Positions 1 through 12,600 of a stretch of DNA of 64,000 nt are shown one piece after another. Source of the DNA: Macrotis lagotis (taxonomy: Eukaryota; Chordata; Mammalia; Peramelemorphia; Peramelidae); the NCBI RefSeq assembly GCF_037893015.1, contig NC_133660.1, positions 287,095,078 to 287,159,077 on the forward strand, in the 5' to 3' direction. Position numbers and translations under genes: made by a program. Under the pieces are notes generated by a model. That model was not told the origin of the DNA, did no database searches, and worked only from the letters and a program-made list of their open reading frames with translations. The stretch's first letter is position 1; every line of letters begins with the position of its first letter.

Positions 1-64
1 GTGTCTGACCCCATTTGAGTTTTCTTGGCAGAGATACTGCAGTGGTCTGTCATTTCTCCAGCTC

Positions 65-180
65 ACTTTATAGATGAGCAAACTGAGGCACCCAGGGTGA
101 CTTGCCCAGGGTCACTAGCCAGATCTGAACTCAAGTCTTCCAGATTCTAAGCCCAGTACCTTCATCTACCTGCACACCTG
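65..180 (-). mobile_element. MIR/CORE-type SINE remnant, antisense
   Basis: TGAGCAAACTGAGGCACCCA, TGACTTGCCCAGGGTCAC and CCAGATCTGAACTCAAG are the usual MIR-like order read in reverse. The copy is diverged with no visible target duplication. The rest of bases 180-2200 looks like ordinary intron or flank: a (GT)n run at about 1005-1024 and no recognised exon. Confidence 0.6.
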
Positions 181-2929
181 GCAAGGCCTTTCTAAGGCAA
201 TGGGCTTGCTGGGTCCTGGGGAAGATGAAGCTTGAATGGGATTCAGGATGCTTTTAAGGTTACTTATTCAGAGTACCAGAAAGCTGGTCAAATTCAGGAC
301 CCTGCTTTTATCAGAGGAAGGGGTCACTCTGTCATTGGGGTGTGTGTGAGAGAGGCACTTCAGAGCTATAGTGTATGGCCTAAGACAGAAGGGGGAGGGG
401 TTCCACAGGGTCACTCAACTCATAGGACAGAATCAAAGGATCAGGCAAAGTTCTCTACAAACCAAATGTCACCTGCTTTGACCCTGGCCGGGACCAGAAA
501 TACTAGGTAGTAAAAAGCCCCATGCCAGCAAATAGTTCATTTCCATTCTGCCTTTTGGCCTACAAAAAGCAGTTGTTTTTCTAACATCTCACAAGCTTTG
601 TATCTGACCAGAAACTACCACACTATATTAGGTATTCTGTACCCCAAGATGGGCCATCTGGTCCACTGAGGCGCACAATGTTCTTCAAATAATGAGTGAA
701 CTATCCTTGCCTGCTTCTGTCGGGATTCCCTGAAGCTCCTGTAAGCAGCAATCACCCCCCCCAATCCCTCCCAGCTCCCCTTCTTTCCTTGCTTTTCCCT
801 TTTTTCTGCACAAGTTGCTTGTTCTTGAACCTCAGCCCACCAGGAGAGGTGTAATAAGAGGAGCTGACCCTCATAACTCTGGGTCATTGTCTTTCAATTC
901 TTCACCCTGCTCAACCTGAACTGACACTCCAACATCTTGATGTGTTACCTGAGAAGTGGGTGTCAACTCTGATTCCAGGCCTGGATATCAATCCAGGTAA
1001 GGCTATGTGTGTGTGTGTGTGTGTGGGGGGTGGTTCAAGGCTGGTCTCTGGCACTAATTAAGGCTACAATATCACGAAACAGTCTTTCTCCATAACAAGA
1101 GATTCCCCTATGGGCTGTCTGGGAAAATTGGGAAAAACTTGGTCTTCAGGTCTTTCAGAAGCGATGACTTGAATATTTTGTAGTTGTCTGGCCTCAGTAG
1201 GACTTACAGGATCAGGAAAAATGCTGTTTGGAGATCTCTTAACATTAACACCATCTTACAGTTATTTTTTTTGTAGCTATCCTCTCCCAAGACCAGGAAT
1301 CGTGACAAAATTGCCCAAAGCTTCTGCTTAAATTTTCTCTGGAGAAGGGAAGCGGGAAGGGGGGGATCAATCTGCTCAATCTGATCTCCTTGGTGACCCC
1401 CTTTCTCTAAATCCATAAAAGTTGCAGCTCCCACTCTGCTCCCAGTCCCCCAAGGCTGAGCAATCCTCATCAGGAAGGAGGCAGTCTCTTGGAAAATCCC
1501 CTCTTATCCAGCTACCCTTCCCCCACCTTCTCACTAGTCTCCTGGACCTGCTCCAGTAAGAGCCAGATCTCTGAGAAAAAACAACTGTGCAAGTTCCTTT
1601 CTCAATAACTTATCTTTCACAGGCGGATGAAAAACTTGGGGTTACAATGACGTCCCCACTGAATGTACTTGAGCAGATAGTACAGCAATTTCCTCTCTTC
1701 TGGAATGATGTAAACACTCAAACCTCTACTTGCTGCATGGATGAGGAGAAACTGAGAATTTGGAACCTAGCCCAAAGGTTTGGGAATAGTTTGGCAGAAA
1801 CGGGGCTGATAGGCCATTTTCCAGGGACTACCAAGATGACAGTGATAGGGAGAAAAGGAGCAGCATGGCACTGGCGCGTGCCCCCCCAAAAGAAGGCATG
1901 CCAAGGGCAATGAAGAAACAAGGTACTCTGTCAAGTGTAGAGCAATCTCTGAAGGGCCTGATGAAAACCTTACTTTTCCAAGGCTGGGGAGAGAAAGCAT
2001 TAAGAAATAAAGTACCCTTGATCCTTCCTCTCCTGTGGGAGTTCCTAATCTTGGTACATATTTTCTCAGCCCGTCTGCTCCAGATTTCGGGTGGAAGCTG
2101 CAGAATTGGATCTAGGACCCCAAGGAGCGCAGGCCCTTTTGCAGGCAGCTTTCAGAGCAGACCGCAGGGTGAGGACGAGGGTGCAGGGCCGTCCCTGGGG
2201 CCCTTGTCACGGGTTCCCGTCAATCTTGTGATGAGATGGGGTCGCCGGTGCCCCTCATCGAGGCTCCGAGGTCAGACAGGGTCCCCTGAAGCTCTATGCC
2301 CGGCGGCGCTCCCCTGTTGTCAGCGCCCCAGGAGGCAGGGGGGCAGGCGATCCTCTTCGGCTCCCCACCCCCACGCCTGTCCTCTCCCCCTCGCCCGGAA
2401 TGTGGGTGCCGTGGGGGGCGGGACTGCCCCCTGCCAGCCCCCCAGCGCGGGGTGGCGGGGCCTCATCGGCGCAGCCCCCCCAGCCCGGCTCCGGGGGGGG
2501 GGGGGGGCGCGCACGGCGCGGGATGACGACAGCGCCCCGGCAGGAAGGCTCGGCCGGATCCGGCCCCGCACATGCGCAGAGGCCGCCGCGGCCGGCCCGG
2601 CCCCCCCTTCCCCGCCCCTCCCCGGCCGCCGCTCCGGGCCCCGCGCTCCGGTCTGAGGCCGTGCAAGTGTCAGCGCGCTCCGGGCCCTCCGGCCGCCCGG
2701 CCGGGCCTCCCGGGCGAGGCCGCTCCCCGCATCGGACCTTCCGGACGCCCGAGCGAGCCCGGGCCCCGACTCCCGGGGCGCTGGAGGACGCCCGGCCCGA
2801 CCCGGCCCTTCGCTGCCGAATGAGGAAGCCCAGGCCCGGCCTGGGGGGGGGCGGCGCCCCGGCCCTCCTCCCCGGCAGGGCGGGGGCCCCGCGGCCTCCC
2901 CCCGCCCGACCTCGGCCCGCTCTCCTCAC

Positions 2930-2977
2930 CCGAACCGCAGGCGCCGCGGCCGCCGCCGCCGCCGCCGCCGCCGCCAT
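2930..2977 (-). CDS. SDHAF2: Probable first coding exon of SDHAF2 (succinate dehydrogenase assembly factor 2)
   Basis: On the minus strand an ATG at 2977 opens MAAAAAAAAAAAPAVR and runs into a good splice donor (GTGAGG, starting at 2929), giving a 48-nt phase-0 exon. As I recall, human SDHAF2 has a short phase-0 first coding exon and lies head-to-head with CPSF7, so position, strand, size and phase all fit. SDHAF2 is the mitochondrial factor that helps attach FAD to SDHA; the small, Ala/Arg-type N-terminus would be the start of its targeting peptide. The sequence itself is a (GCC)n-derived polyalanine run with no diagnostic residues, and no other SDHAF2 exon is visible in bases 1-2900. The call therefore rests on synteny and gene structure, not on protein similarity. 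The rest of the gene would lie left of the window. Confidence 0.5.
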
Positions 2978-3270
2978 TTCCGCTCGAGGCCGGCCGGAAG
3001 CCCGTCCGCCCGCTACATCCGGGAACCTCACGGCCGCCCCGGCGCGTCCGCGAGGCCTCGGAGGGGAGGTAGGCGGGGCGGGGCGGGGCGCGCGAGCGCG
3101 CGGCGTGCGTACGCGAGGCGGCGGCGTGCGTGACGCCAGCGCGCGGCGCGGGGGGGGGGCGACGGCGGCGGCGGCGGCGGCGGCGGCGGGAGCGGGGGGC
3201 GGGGCCTGCGGCCGGGCAGAGGTTCGCGCGCTTCGGGCCTAGTCCGGACTCGCCGCCGCCATATTCCCGG
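2978..3270. promoter_or_regulatory. Head-to-head GC-rich promoter of SDHAF2 (-) and CPSF7 (+)
   Basis: This is a CpG-dense island between the putative SDHAF2 ATG (2977) and the first CPSF7 donor. It holds GC boxes (GGGGCGGGGCGGGG near 3075) and a (CGG)9 run at 3163-3189. YY1-like motifs sit at both ends: CCGCCATATT near 3257 for CPSF7, and AAATGGCGGC overlapping the SDHAF2 ATG. A donor GTAACG at 3270 suggests a noncoding CPSF7 exon 1 ending at 3269. No TATA box is seen. The exact start sites are inferred. Confidence 0.6.
3163..3189 (+). repeat. (CGG)9 trinucleotide run upstream of CPSF7 exon 1
   Basis: Nine CGG units run uninterrupted, about 80 bp before the putative end of the noncoding CPSF7 exon 1. 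The position could be 5' UTR or core promoter. A second GCC run (about 2946-2976) encodes the alanines of the putative SDHAF2 exon. Confidence 0.85.
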
Positions 3271-3617
3271 TAACGGGGGCGCGCGGCGGGGGGCGGCGGG
3301 GCCGGGGCGCGGAGGCGGGGGTGCGCCGACGGCCGCGGCGCCAGGGGCGGCGGGGCGGGCGGGGCCCGGAGGGCGGGCGGCGGGGCCGGGCCTAGGCCGG
3401 GACGGAGCCGCGCCGAGGCGGCGCTGGGCCCGGCGGGGCCGGGGCGGCGCGCGGCCCGGCGGGGGGCCCGCGAGCGCGGGGCGGCGGGGGAGGGGCGCGC
3501 GCAGGCGGGGCCGCCCCCTGCCCGGCGCCCGGCGGCGCTGACCCGCGCCCTCTCTCCGGCCCGCAGCGGCGCCCCCGCCAGCCCTCCGCCTCGCCGCGCC
3601 CCCGGGGCCCCGCAGCC

Positions 3618-6600
3618 ATGTCGGAGGGAGTGGACCTCATCGACATCTACGCGGACGAGGAGTTCAACCAGGTGAGGCGGCGGCGGCGGCGCGCGGAGGC
3701 CGGCCTCGAGGCCCCGCGCCCCTCGGGGCAGCAGTTAGCCTGGCGCGGGGCGGGGCGCCGGCCGGGGGGAGGGGGGACCGTTGGAGCGCGGAGGGCGGGC
3801 CCGGCCGCTGGAGGCATTTGGGGGAGCAGCCCCCCGTGCCCGGGACGCGGTGGTGGCTGCCGGTGAGCCGCGCCCCCGTGGGAACTGAGGCGGGCTGCGG
3901 GGAGGAGGCCCTGCGGGCCCGCGGACTTGGCCGCAGGGGGGCCCGGGGCCTCCTCACAGGCAGCCTCGCTCCTTGTCCCCGGCGAGGGCTCCCGTGTGTC
4001 CGTGCGGGGTGAAAGGAGAGCCCTCCTCCCGCCCGGGGCGGGCTCAGGGCCGCCGGGCCCCTTCCAACTCCCGCATCCTCCCGATGAAGAAACACGGGCT
4101 GGAGCTGGCGTCCGCCCGCGCAGCCGGGCCTCGGGCTCCACCAGGCTCCCCTCCCCGAGCCGCCTCGGGGCAGCCCTGCTGCCTGGCCCTTCGGGGGGCA
4201 CAGAAGGAAGGGGGCTCGCTCTTGACTACTTGCTTCCGCACCAAGTTGCGCGTTCTGTGGAAGGGCTCTGTTCCGGCCCTCGTGCAGACTCGGGATGGTG
4301 GACGCACCCCAACTCCTAGCCTTGTGGTGCCGGAGCCCCCCAGGGCTGGGCCAGCAGAGTGAAGGGATCGCTGGTGGAGGGCCAGAAGGGGCCGGGCAGC
4401 TCATTTAATCGAAATAGCGTCGGTTGTGTTTATTTATTCGGCCGCTGTTTATTTTGGAGGAGGATGGCCTCCTTTTTTAAAAAGGCAAGCGGGTGCCCTT
4501 GCAGACGGATTTCATTGTAATCTGGACCTGGAAGGAATATCAACTATCTAACTCACGTTATTAGGCACGGAGTTGGATCGAAGGCCACCGCAGTAGATCG
4601 AATCTAGGCACGTGTTAGGCATGGTGTCCATGAGCCAGTGTGAGCTGGCAGAGGCCCAAGAAACCCATTCAGCCCTTGAAATCTAAATAGCAACTCCTTC
4701 ACTTACACACTGGTTCCCGGGACGAAGTTTGACATTATTCTGTGACTTTGATGCTAAGTAGGCAGCAGCTGTCTTCCCACAGGTGGACTTTGAAATCCTA
4801 GCTTTTTCAGAGATTTTTTTTTTTCATTTAGAAATCTGGGCTCCAATATCAGCTCCCTTAACTTAGGCATAGGTGCTGAAAGAGCTCTGGTTTTCTGTTC
4901 TGTGGGTGGGTCTCCAGGCCATTGTCCTAGGGGCTGTGTGGTGGAGCCTATGTCCCTAGGGTTCTCCTGCTAAGACTCAGTTGTGGATGCCAAGCCCGTT
5001 GACCTCAAGAAACCCTCCTAAGCTTGGTCTCACAGCGAGGCTTCCCCCAACCAGCTCTGGCACCTGCCTGCTTGGCAATGGGCTGAATATAGAATGCACT
5101 TTGATATTCCTTTGACATTCCTTCAGTAAACCAGGAATAAAACTGTCTTAGGAGGCCTGTTTTTCTCCTAGGCAAACCTCAGGAGTGTGGCTTGGGGCTG
5201 GGGTTTGTTTGATTGTCAGCACAGTTTCTAGTTCCCTGTGGTAGCTGTTGATCCTCCACATTCCCTGACCCCTGTCCTGTTACAGCATAGTCCTCATCTG
5301 TGGAGGGAACTTCATCTTTTGTGACAGGGAAAGGGGATAGGACAAGCATCTTTTAAGTGCTGAGCACTGAAGGGTTAACCAAGGACAGCCTTGGGGAAGA
5401 AATGAAGCTGACTGTGGGAGAATGGAAGCTCCAGAAGGGGAGGGGGGGTGTCCCCTCCAGTCCAAACATTGTGCCTTGCCCATAGTAGGCACTTAAAAAA
5501 GGTTTGTCAGTTGATTGATGTCAAAGTGATTCTACCCACAGCCACAAGTCACCTTTCATCAAGTTAGATGAAGTGTTAGGTGATACCTTGTATTTACGCC
5601 TAGGAATGATCTGAAGTTGGTGTTGTGACATCAGGCCTCTTATCAGTGCTTAGTGGAACAAAATAACAAAGATGGTAACTAATTTGCCCCCAGCCAAACA
5701 TACGTTTCCATTCATGTTCCTGCTGTCTTTCTCCTTGTTTCTTCAGAGACTTAAACTGTTCTTTGATGAAAATCTTGATCTCCCATCTTGACCACCTAAA
5801 ATGGCATCTTTCTGGTTTTTTGCCTCATTGAGTCTATGATATTGCCCCTTATCTCAACTGGAAATTCTTTTGATTTGTTTTTATTTTACTTTATTGCATT
5901 CTGATTCTAGTTAACTAGACTGTAGTGCTTGGGTGAACATTTTGAACTGTATTTCTGAAGTACAAAAAACCCAATACTATAGAATGCATTTTAACCCGAG
6001 TGAGTGTCCTTCCATTATGTAATAAACTAAAGAGAGGTCTTTGAAAGTCAAAATAAGCCCGTGATGAAAAGTAAGAGAAATAAAAAATAGCAGAAAGGGG
6101 GAGGTTTGAATTTAATTGATCATTTGGTCCTTGATAAGGTTCGATGATCTCTGTGGTTTAAAAGTAGAATTTACTTAAATCTTTTGTTTATACAGCATTT
6201 TACCTGTAAATGTATTTTCTCTCAGCCCCCAAAAGTCATCCTTTGTAATAATAAAAAAAGAAAAGTCACTTCGAGAAAAGTAACCATCTCAGCATGGGGT
6301 ACAGTGAGCTGTGGCTCTGGATTCAAATCCTTTATATGTTTAAGAACACTGACCCTGTAAAATCAGATTTGAACTACATGGCCTTGGAGGAGGATCCTTC
6401 CAGTTCTAGATTTCTGATCATGTGATCAACTGTCTCCCTTCCCCCCCTTGTATAAAAGAAAGGGGGAGGTGCAAACCTGAGTCGAACGTGGTCAGGTTTT
6501 TCTCTCCAACTCAATTGTTGAAATTATGGTTTCCCTGATTTTCTTTGTCATGTCTTAGATTTTAAATTGCATTCAGTATGTACCACGGTTCTGTTATTCC

Positions 6601-9600
6601 TTGATTGATGGGTATCTACATATTAATAGTTTGAAGTATTTTTGGTTTTGCTGCTATAAAGTAAATTTGCGGATATTTTAGTGTTTATAGGACTTTTATC
6701 TTTGGCCTCCTCAGAGTCTAAGCGATATCTCTGGGTCAGAATTTATTGGGCATTAATAACCTTTTTCAGTAGTGTTAGTGAACATGCTTTCCTTTACCCT
6801 TCCAACAATGGTGCTCTCCATCTTTTATCAAAAACAGTGTTAGGAGGCACTACCAGCTCTGCCTGTCCTGAGTAGAGTTGGCCTATAGGACAGTAATAAA
6901 GGATAAAGTGATAAAGGACCTAACAGGCTTCCCAGTTGGCACCCAACGCTGAGATAGCAGTACACGGGAGGGCAGTTTATCAGTGTCTTGTCGCCATTTT
7001 GTGATTTTGGAAGACCTTCTTGTCTCTGGTCCTGGAGGTGACAGTGTGCCAGAGTTGGTGTCTCTCCAGTGCAACAGTGGTGCCAGCTCCCCTTCAGGAA
7101 AGCCCTGCTGGGCTTTGTTGCTCATTTTCTAGATTTAGTTGGACCACAGGATAGGTCAGATTTTTCCAAATTTCCTCCTGTTTGACCTAATAAAAAGCCC
7201 ATCATAACAGTTTCTGGTCTGTACCCTCATGCTCTCCTCTGCTCACAGCATTGTAGCCTCTGCAACTGTCATCTTCTCTGAGGTGCCTCAGGAGTGCACT
7301 CTGGGCAGAGGCTCCTCAGTGACGCCATTGCTGCTGCTGTCATCTTTTCATGGTTTTGTCTGGTTTATTTTAATGAACTGGTGCTGAACTTGGAGGATTG
7401 TTGCAAGCTTTACAATTTCCTCACATTGACTGGAAACAGACTTTTGTTGAGTGATCTGATTTAAGCCTACGATGCCGTTTCCTGTGGAATGGTACTAAGC
7501 TAAGGAAACTGTCTACTCTGTCCTGTTCTCCCCCCCCCCCATCTAACCTTTGTAGATAAAGGAATTAGGAATTTTCTTGGTTTATTTTTGAAAATTTCAT
7601 GTAAACATTTTGAAGGATTGCAAATGAGATTTAGAATTCCTTATTGGAACTTTGTATTTAGGAAGGGTTATCCACGACTGGCCTTTGATGAGTGGCATTT
7701 TCATTTAATTTCCTTGTTTTAAAAGAATTCATACTTTATGACCAAGTCAATTTTATACTTGATATCCATAGTGAAGCCAGAGACCATGCTAGCTGTGCAT
7801 TAATAGATTTTAAAAGTGCAAGTTCAGTTTAAATGATATCCTTGGGGTTGGAGGTGGCTCCAGTTCTCCCCTACATGCCCCAGAATAGGAGGCGTCTCCC
7901 AGTCAGTTTTGGGGTTTTTCCTAAGAGACCCGTCCTAGAGTTGTTGTTTAGAAGGCAAATGAGATAAAGCAGGAGAAACAGCCTGGGGGTTGGGGTCCTA
8001 GGACCCTTCTTGAGGTGGGGTAGGGGTCTCAAGACCATAAGTTGCTGAAGGTCTGGACTTGTATTTTCTGTCTGGGTCACCAGCACTGTGCACAGAGGAG
8101 GGAGCCACAGAAGAGTGGCTGAACGAAGTAGCTTCTGGCTGTGTACCACCCTGTTTTGAAGCAGCTGCTTAAACATTGCTTTCTGATTGTCTGCCCCACA
8201 GGGCTGGGGAGTTACCTGTTTGGGGAACTCACTTCATTCACCCCTCATCCCCTAGGACCCAGAGTTCAGCAATGCTGATCAGATTGACCTATATGACGAC
8301 GTGCTGGCCGCCAGCTCCCAACCATCTGATGACCGAAGTAGCAGTGCCGAACCGCCACCTCCCATCCGACAGGAACAGTCTCCCAAGCCCAACAGCAAAT
8401 CACCGGCGATCCTGTACACCTACAGTGGGCTGCGGAATAAACGAGCCGCGGTCTACGTGGGCAGCTTCTCCTGGGTGAGCCTGGCTAGCCAGCAGCGAGC
8501 AGGGTGGCCATGGGACAGACTAGCGCCTCCTAGAGCTGCCTTGAGGTTGGTCATGGCGGGGATGCCACCTTTCAGAGTCTCCTCTCAGATGGTCTCAAGT
8601 CCTGAGAGTGGGGTCAGGTTGGATCAGCCTCTGGGCGGAGAATCCTCAGGACTTGAATGGTACTGAATGGAGAAAGCAGAGACTAAGTGGGTGCGGCTCT
8701 TTGTGTGGCGGGGCTGCCCCTGACCCCGGGGCTTTATATCTAGCAGGATCATCTCTGGGACGAGCTTTCAGTGAACACCTTGAACTCTTGGTGGTCATTA
8801 GATGGTCCTGTGATAATGGTGGGGGACGGGGATCAAAGGCCCTCGTAGCTCTAGTACGCTCTGGGTAGGTGGTGACTCTTGTTCTGCAAAAGTCGTTTCT
8901 GTTCTATGGTTTGGGCTGGTGGGGGTGGCACGGCCACAAGAGTGATTTTCTGTACTCAAGGAAAAGCTGGCTGTGGTAATGTCCTTGCTATTCAGAAGAG
9001 GAATTTTTAAGTCTTACTGTAGCCACCCTTTGCACTGATTATTAGCCAGGACAATCTGGAGGCCGGTAGTGAATCGGCCTGCCTTGTGCTTTACCTCTAG
9101 AGGCGGGAGGGGGGATGGGATGAGGGAGGTCTGGGGCCTCCTCGGGATGGTCACTGGGGCCATGGTGGTGCTTGGACTGGAGGTTTCAGGGAAAGGGATG
9201 TTTAGGAAATCTCTCAAGAAGAACTCTAGCCTCTGACTTCATCTTTTCTACTTTACTGGTCCCAGTGGACAACAGACCAACAGCTGATCCAGATCATCCG
9301 TTCTGTGGGGGTCTATGATGTTGTGGAGCTGAAATTTGCTGAGAATCGAGCCAATGGCCAGTCCAAAGGGTAAGACCCAAGTGGAGGCGTTTCTCTTCAA
9401 GATGTTGAGCCCAGTGAAAACCTTTGGTCATTCGGGGCCATTAAGCAGATGGAGCTGATGTCCAGCTCCAGAGGTCCACCTTCCCCCATTCTGGTCTCTC
9501 TGTCCCGCTGGTCCTCCCCAGCCAGGCCAACTTGGAGTCACAGCACTGGGCCCCTCCCTGAGCTGTTCCCATCGAGAGAATTTGTTTCTGAGCAGGTTGA

Positions 9601-12600
9601 GGGTTTTCAGTCTCCCCATGGACTCTGGCGGTGATTATCTCTCGCTTCTTTTCTTTGTCCTTTTCCAAGGTATGCTGAGGTGGTGGTGGCCTCTGAGAAC
9701 TCTGTCCACAAACTGTTGGAGCTCCTGCCAGGCAAGATTCTCAATGGGGAAAAGGTGGATGTGAGGCTAGCCACCCGGCAAAACCTGTCACAGTTTGAGG
9801 CGCAGGCTCGGAAACGTGAGTGCGTCCGAGTCCCAAGAGGGGGTACGTGGAGATGGTCTGTATGGGGGGAGAGAAGGGAGGGCTTTTCTAGCATGATGTG
9901 GGATTAGCCTGTAGCGTAATAAGGGAGGCTGGGTGGGGGCGGGCATAATCGGTGGGAAGCGACTGTATGTATATAGCCCCTTTACCAGGGAGCTGCGTCC
10001 CCCAGAATGGACCCCAGCGCAGTCTTGCAGTATCCTGCAAACCCCTTAGCATATTGAGGTGCGTGGAGCTTTGGACTGAGGGCTAGGAGAGCTGAGTTCT
10101 AGTTCTATGAGCTGTGTGGGCTCTTGGATGAATCAGTTTATTTGGGCTTTAGTTGCCTCATCTGTCAAACAAGGAACTTGGACTGGATGGTCACTCTCCA
10201 ACTCTGAGAATGAACTTAGAGTGGGTGGAATTAGCTAAAACTCACCCTGTATGGTAATGTGGAAATAATTTAGTTATGAGATTACTGTGCTTTCCCATTT
10301 GTCTTTGGGAACAGTCACCCAGAATGTCATTTCTATGAAGTGAGTTTGGAAGTTGTTCTGTGTCTGGAGGGGATGTGGTGGTGTTGTAGTGACAAATGCC
10401 ACTGGGGGGGGGGGGTCTGCCTGGAGAGCTGGAGACTCCAGTGTTGGCCCGGGAAGAGGGCGCCCTGACTCCCAATCTCAGCATCCTGGTCCACTTGGCA
10501 GGTCTGGCTCAGTAGTGGAAAAGGGGGCATCAGGCTTCTGGAGTTTGATGCCAAGACCTCTCAAGTTCTGATTCTGTCCTCACTGAGCAACCTTCTGATC
10601 TTAATTTGGTTTCCCAACTAGGCTCTCCTACTGGGAAGAGAATGCGCTCACCAGCTGACACAAGTATTCCGGTCCGCTTGGCAGTTATATTTCTCATAGT
10701 AAATCATTCTGGTTTATGAATCAGTCTCTTGTGAGTTTTGTTAGCGTGAATCAATTCCCCAGGGTCCAATCACCCCGGGTGAACTGATAAAACTGAGTTT
10801 CTGCAAAAGCTGAGGACCAGACCCTGGACTGTGGTGACCCTAACCAAGGTGCAGCCACTCTTCAAAGCACAGCCTGAAACAGCCAGTCGGCTGTAACCTA
10901 ACTCTAACCCCAGTGGGAGTTGTCTGATGGTCACCAGGCATTTCCTACTGCTGTCTTGGGCCCAGCCAGCAGGGGTCTTCACCCCTTCCCTCTTCTCTAG
11001 GACTAGCTGTCCTCTGATTAGATGTGGAGGTTTCCATCTGAGGGAGTCTCCTTGCTTTCTGGGTTTCAGTCACACTCCTCTTCCTTGGCAACTTAAACTC
11101 TCCAAACCCCTTTGGTTCGAGGACTATTTCTGACTTGCCGGTCTCCAGTGCCTAGCTCCCCCTTGACTGAGATGATGGGGTGATGGAGCGATGTTTTATT
11201 TCCGCCAGATCTTCCAGCTTGGCCCCTTGTGATTCTCTCAAATGTCAGAGGTGTGGACGCCACATAGTACAGGGTGGTGACTCTTGGGGCCACCCAGGTT
11301 GGAAAATTGTTACTAGGAAGGCATTGGATCCTTGGTTGAAAGTTAAATGACCTATGAAGAAACAGGTTATTGAGATGTGTTTGAAGTATGAAAGGGTCAA
11401 ATGCTTGGTCCAGCCTAGGGGATGAAGACTGGTAGGGGGGAGTCCTTAGAAGGCTCCACCTGGTAGGTGTTGAGGTTAACTGGTTGGAAGGTTGTCTGTA
11501 GCTTTTTTTGTGGGGACTCCTGCCTCCCCTTCCTAGGATACTCTCCCAGATGTCTAGCTTTGCTTTTGGATTGAGCCCCACCCTGTGTCAGGGCTAGCGT
11601 GTCTTCTGATGGAGGATTGGAGAGCGGGGCTTCCTGGCCAGAGAGACAGTGTTGTGGAGTAGCCCTGGGCCAAGCAGCAGATGGATGTGCTCAAATCCCC
11701 ACCCCCACCCCCGGGGCCACTTGCTTCTTTCTCAGGAGTTGGGGCATGAAGTAGGCCTGTGGGGTTCCCTCAGCTCTAGACTCTGCAGGTTCTTGGTCCT
11801 TCCTGCCAGTGGCACTGGCATGACCCTAGGTAGAGGTCTTGATGGCATCAGTTTCCTCTTTACCGCTTCTCTGCTTGTTTCCTCTGGTGCCCAACCCTTC
11901 CCAAGCTCCATTGCCAGTGTCTTGCCCTTGGCAGGCTCCTTCCCTGCGCAGTTGGGCTATGGCAGGCATTGGGAGGATGTGGCTTGGCCTGAGTTCTTGT
12001 GTCAGCTCTGGCTATCTGCATAGGTCTTCCCATCCCTTCTTGGAGGAGTCTGTGGCCATGTCTGGCCCTATGAAGGAGGAGGGGAGCAGCGACAGGGTCT
12101 ACTTGTCCCCTAGCCCAGGGCTTCCCTGAATTCATCCCTAAGGGTCCCCCTGCCTCGTAGGCCCTTGGGAGGGAAGGGCAGTGCTGCCCTTGGCTAGGTG
12201 GAGACAGCGCTGGGGTTGGGCCTGGTGCTGGGGCAGTAACGCTGGTTCTGTTTGCTTCGTAGGAGTACCGCCACGCGCCCACTCCCGAGATTCTAGTGAT
12301 TCTGCTGATGGACGGGCCACACCAACTGAGAACCTTGTGCCCCCGCCCCCCCGTGTGGACAAGCCCCCCAGCGTGCTGCCCTACTTCAGCCGCCCCCCTT
12401 CAGCTCTTCCCCTGATGGGGCTGCCCCCGCCTCCCATCCCACCCCCACCCCCTCTCTCCTCGGGCTTTGGGGTCCCTCCTCCACCTCCTGGTATACATTA
12501 CCAGCACCTCATGCCCCCACCTCCCCGACTGCCTCCCCACCTGGCTGTGCCTCCCCCGGGGGCCATCCCCCCTGCTCTGCACCTCAACCCCGCCTTCTTC

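Noticed and set aside
1587-1913. 108-codon plus-strand frame and its overlapping partners
   Set aside because: No recognisable protein, and it continues into frames of similar length on the other strand. No SDHAF2 exon 2 sequence was found in this interval.
2294-3242. Long overlapping GC-rich frames on both strands near the SDHAF2/CPSF7 promoter
   Set aside because: Low-complexity Ala/Pro/Arg/Gly frames expected in a CpG island. Only the 48-nt SDHAF2 exon has splice and synteny support.
6449-6460. TATA-like GTATAAAAG in CPSF7 intron 1
   Set aside because: No start-site context, GC island or downstream exon; it lies next to an old L1 fragment.
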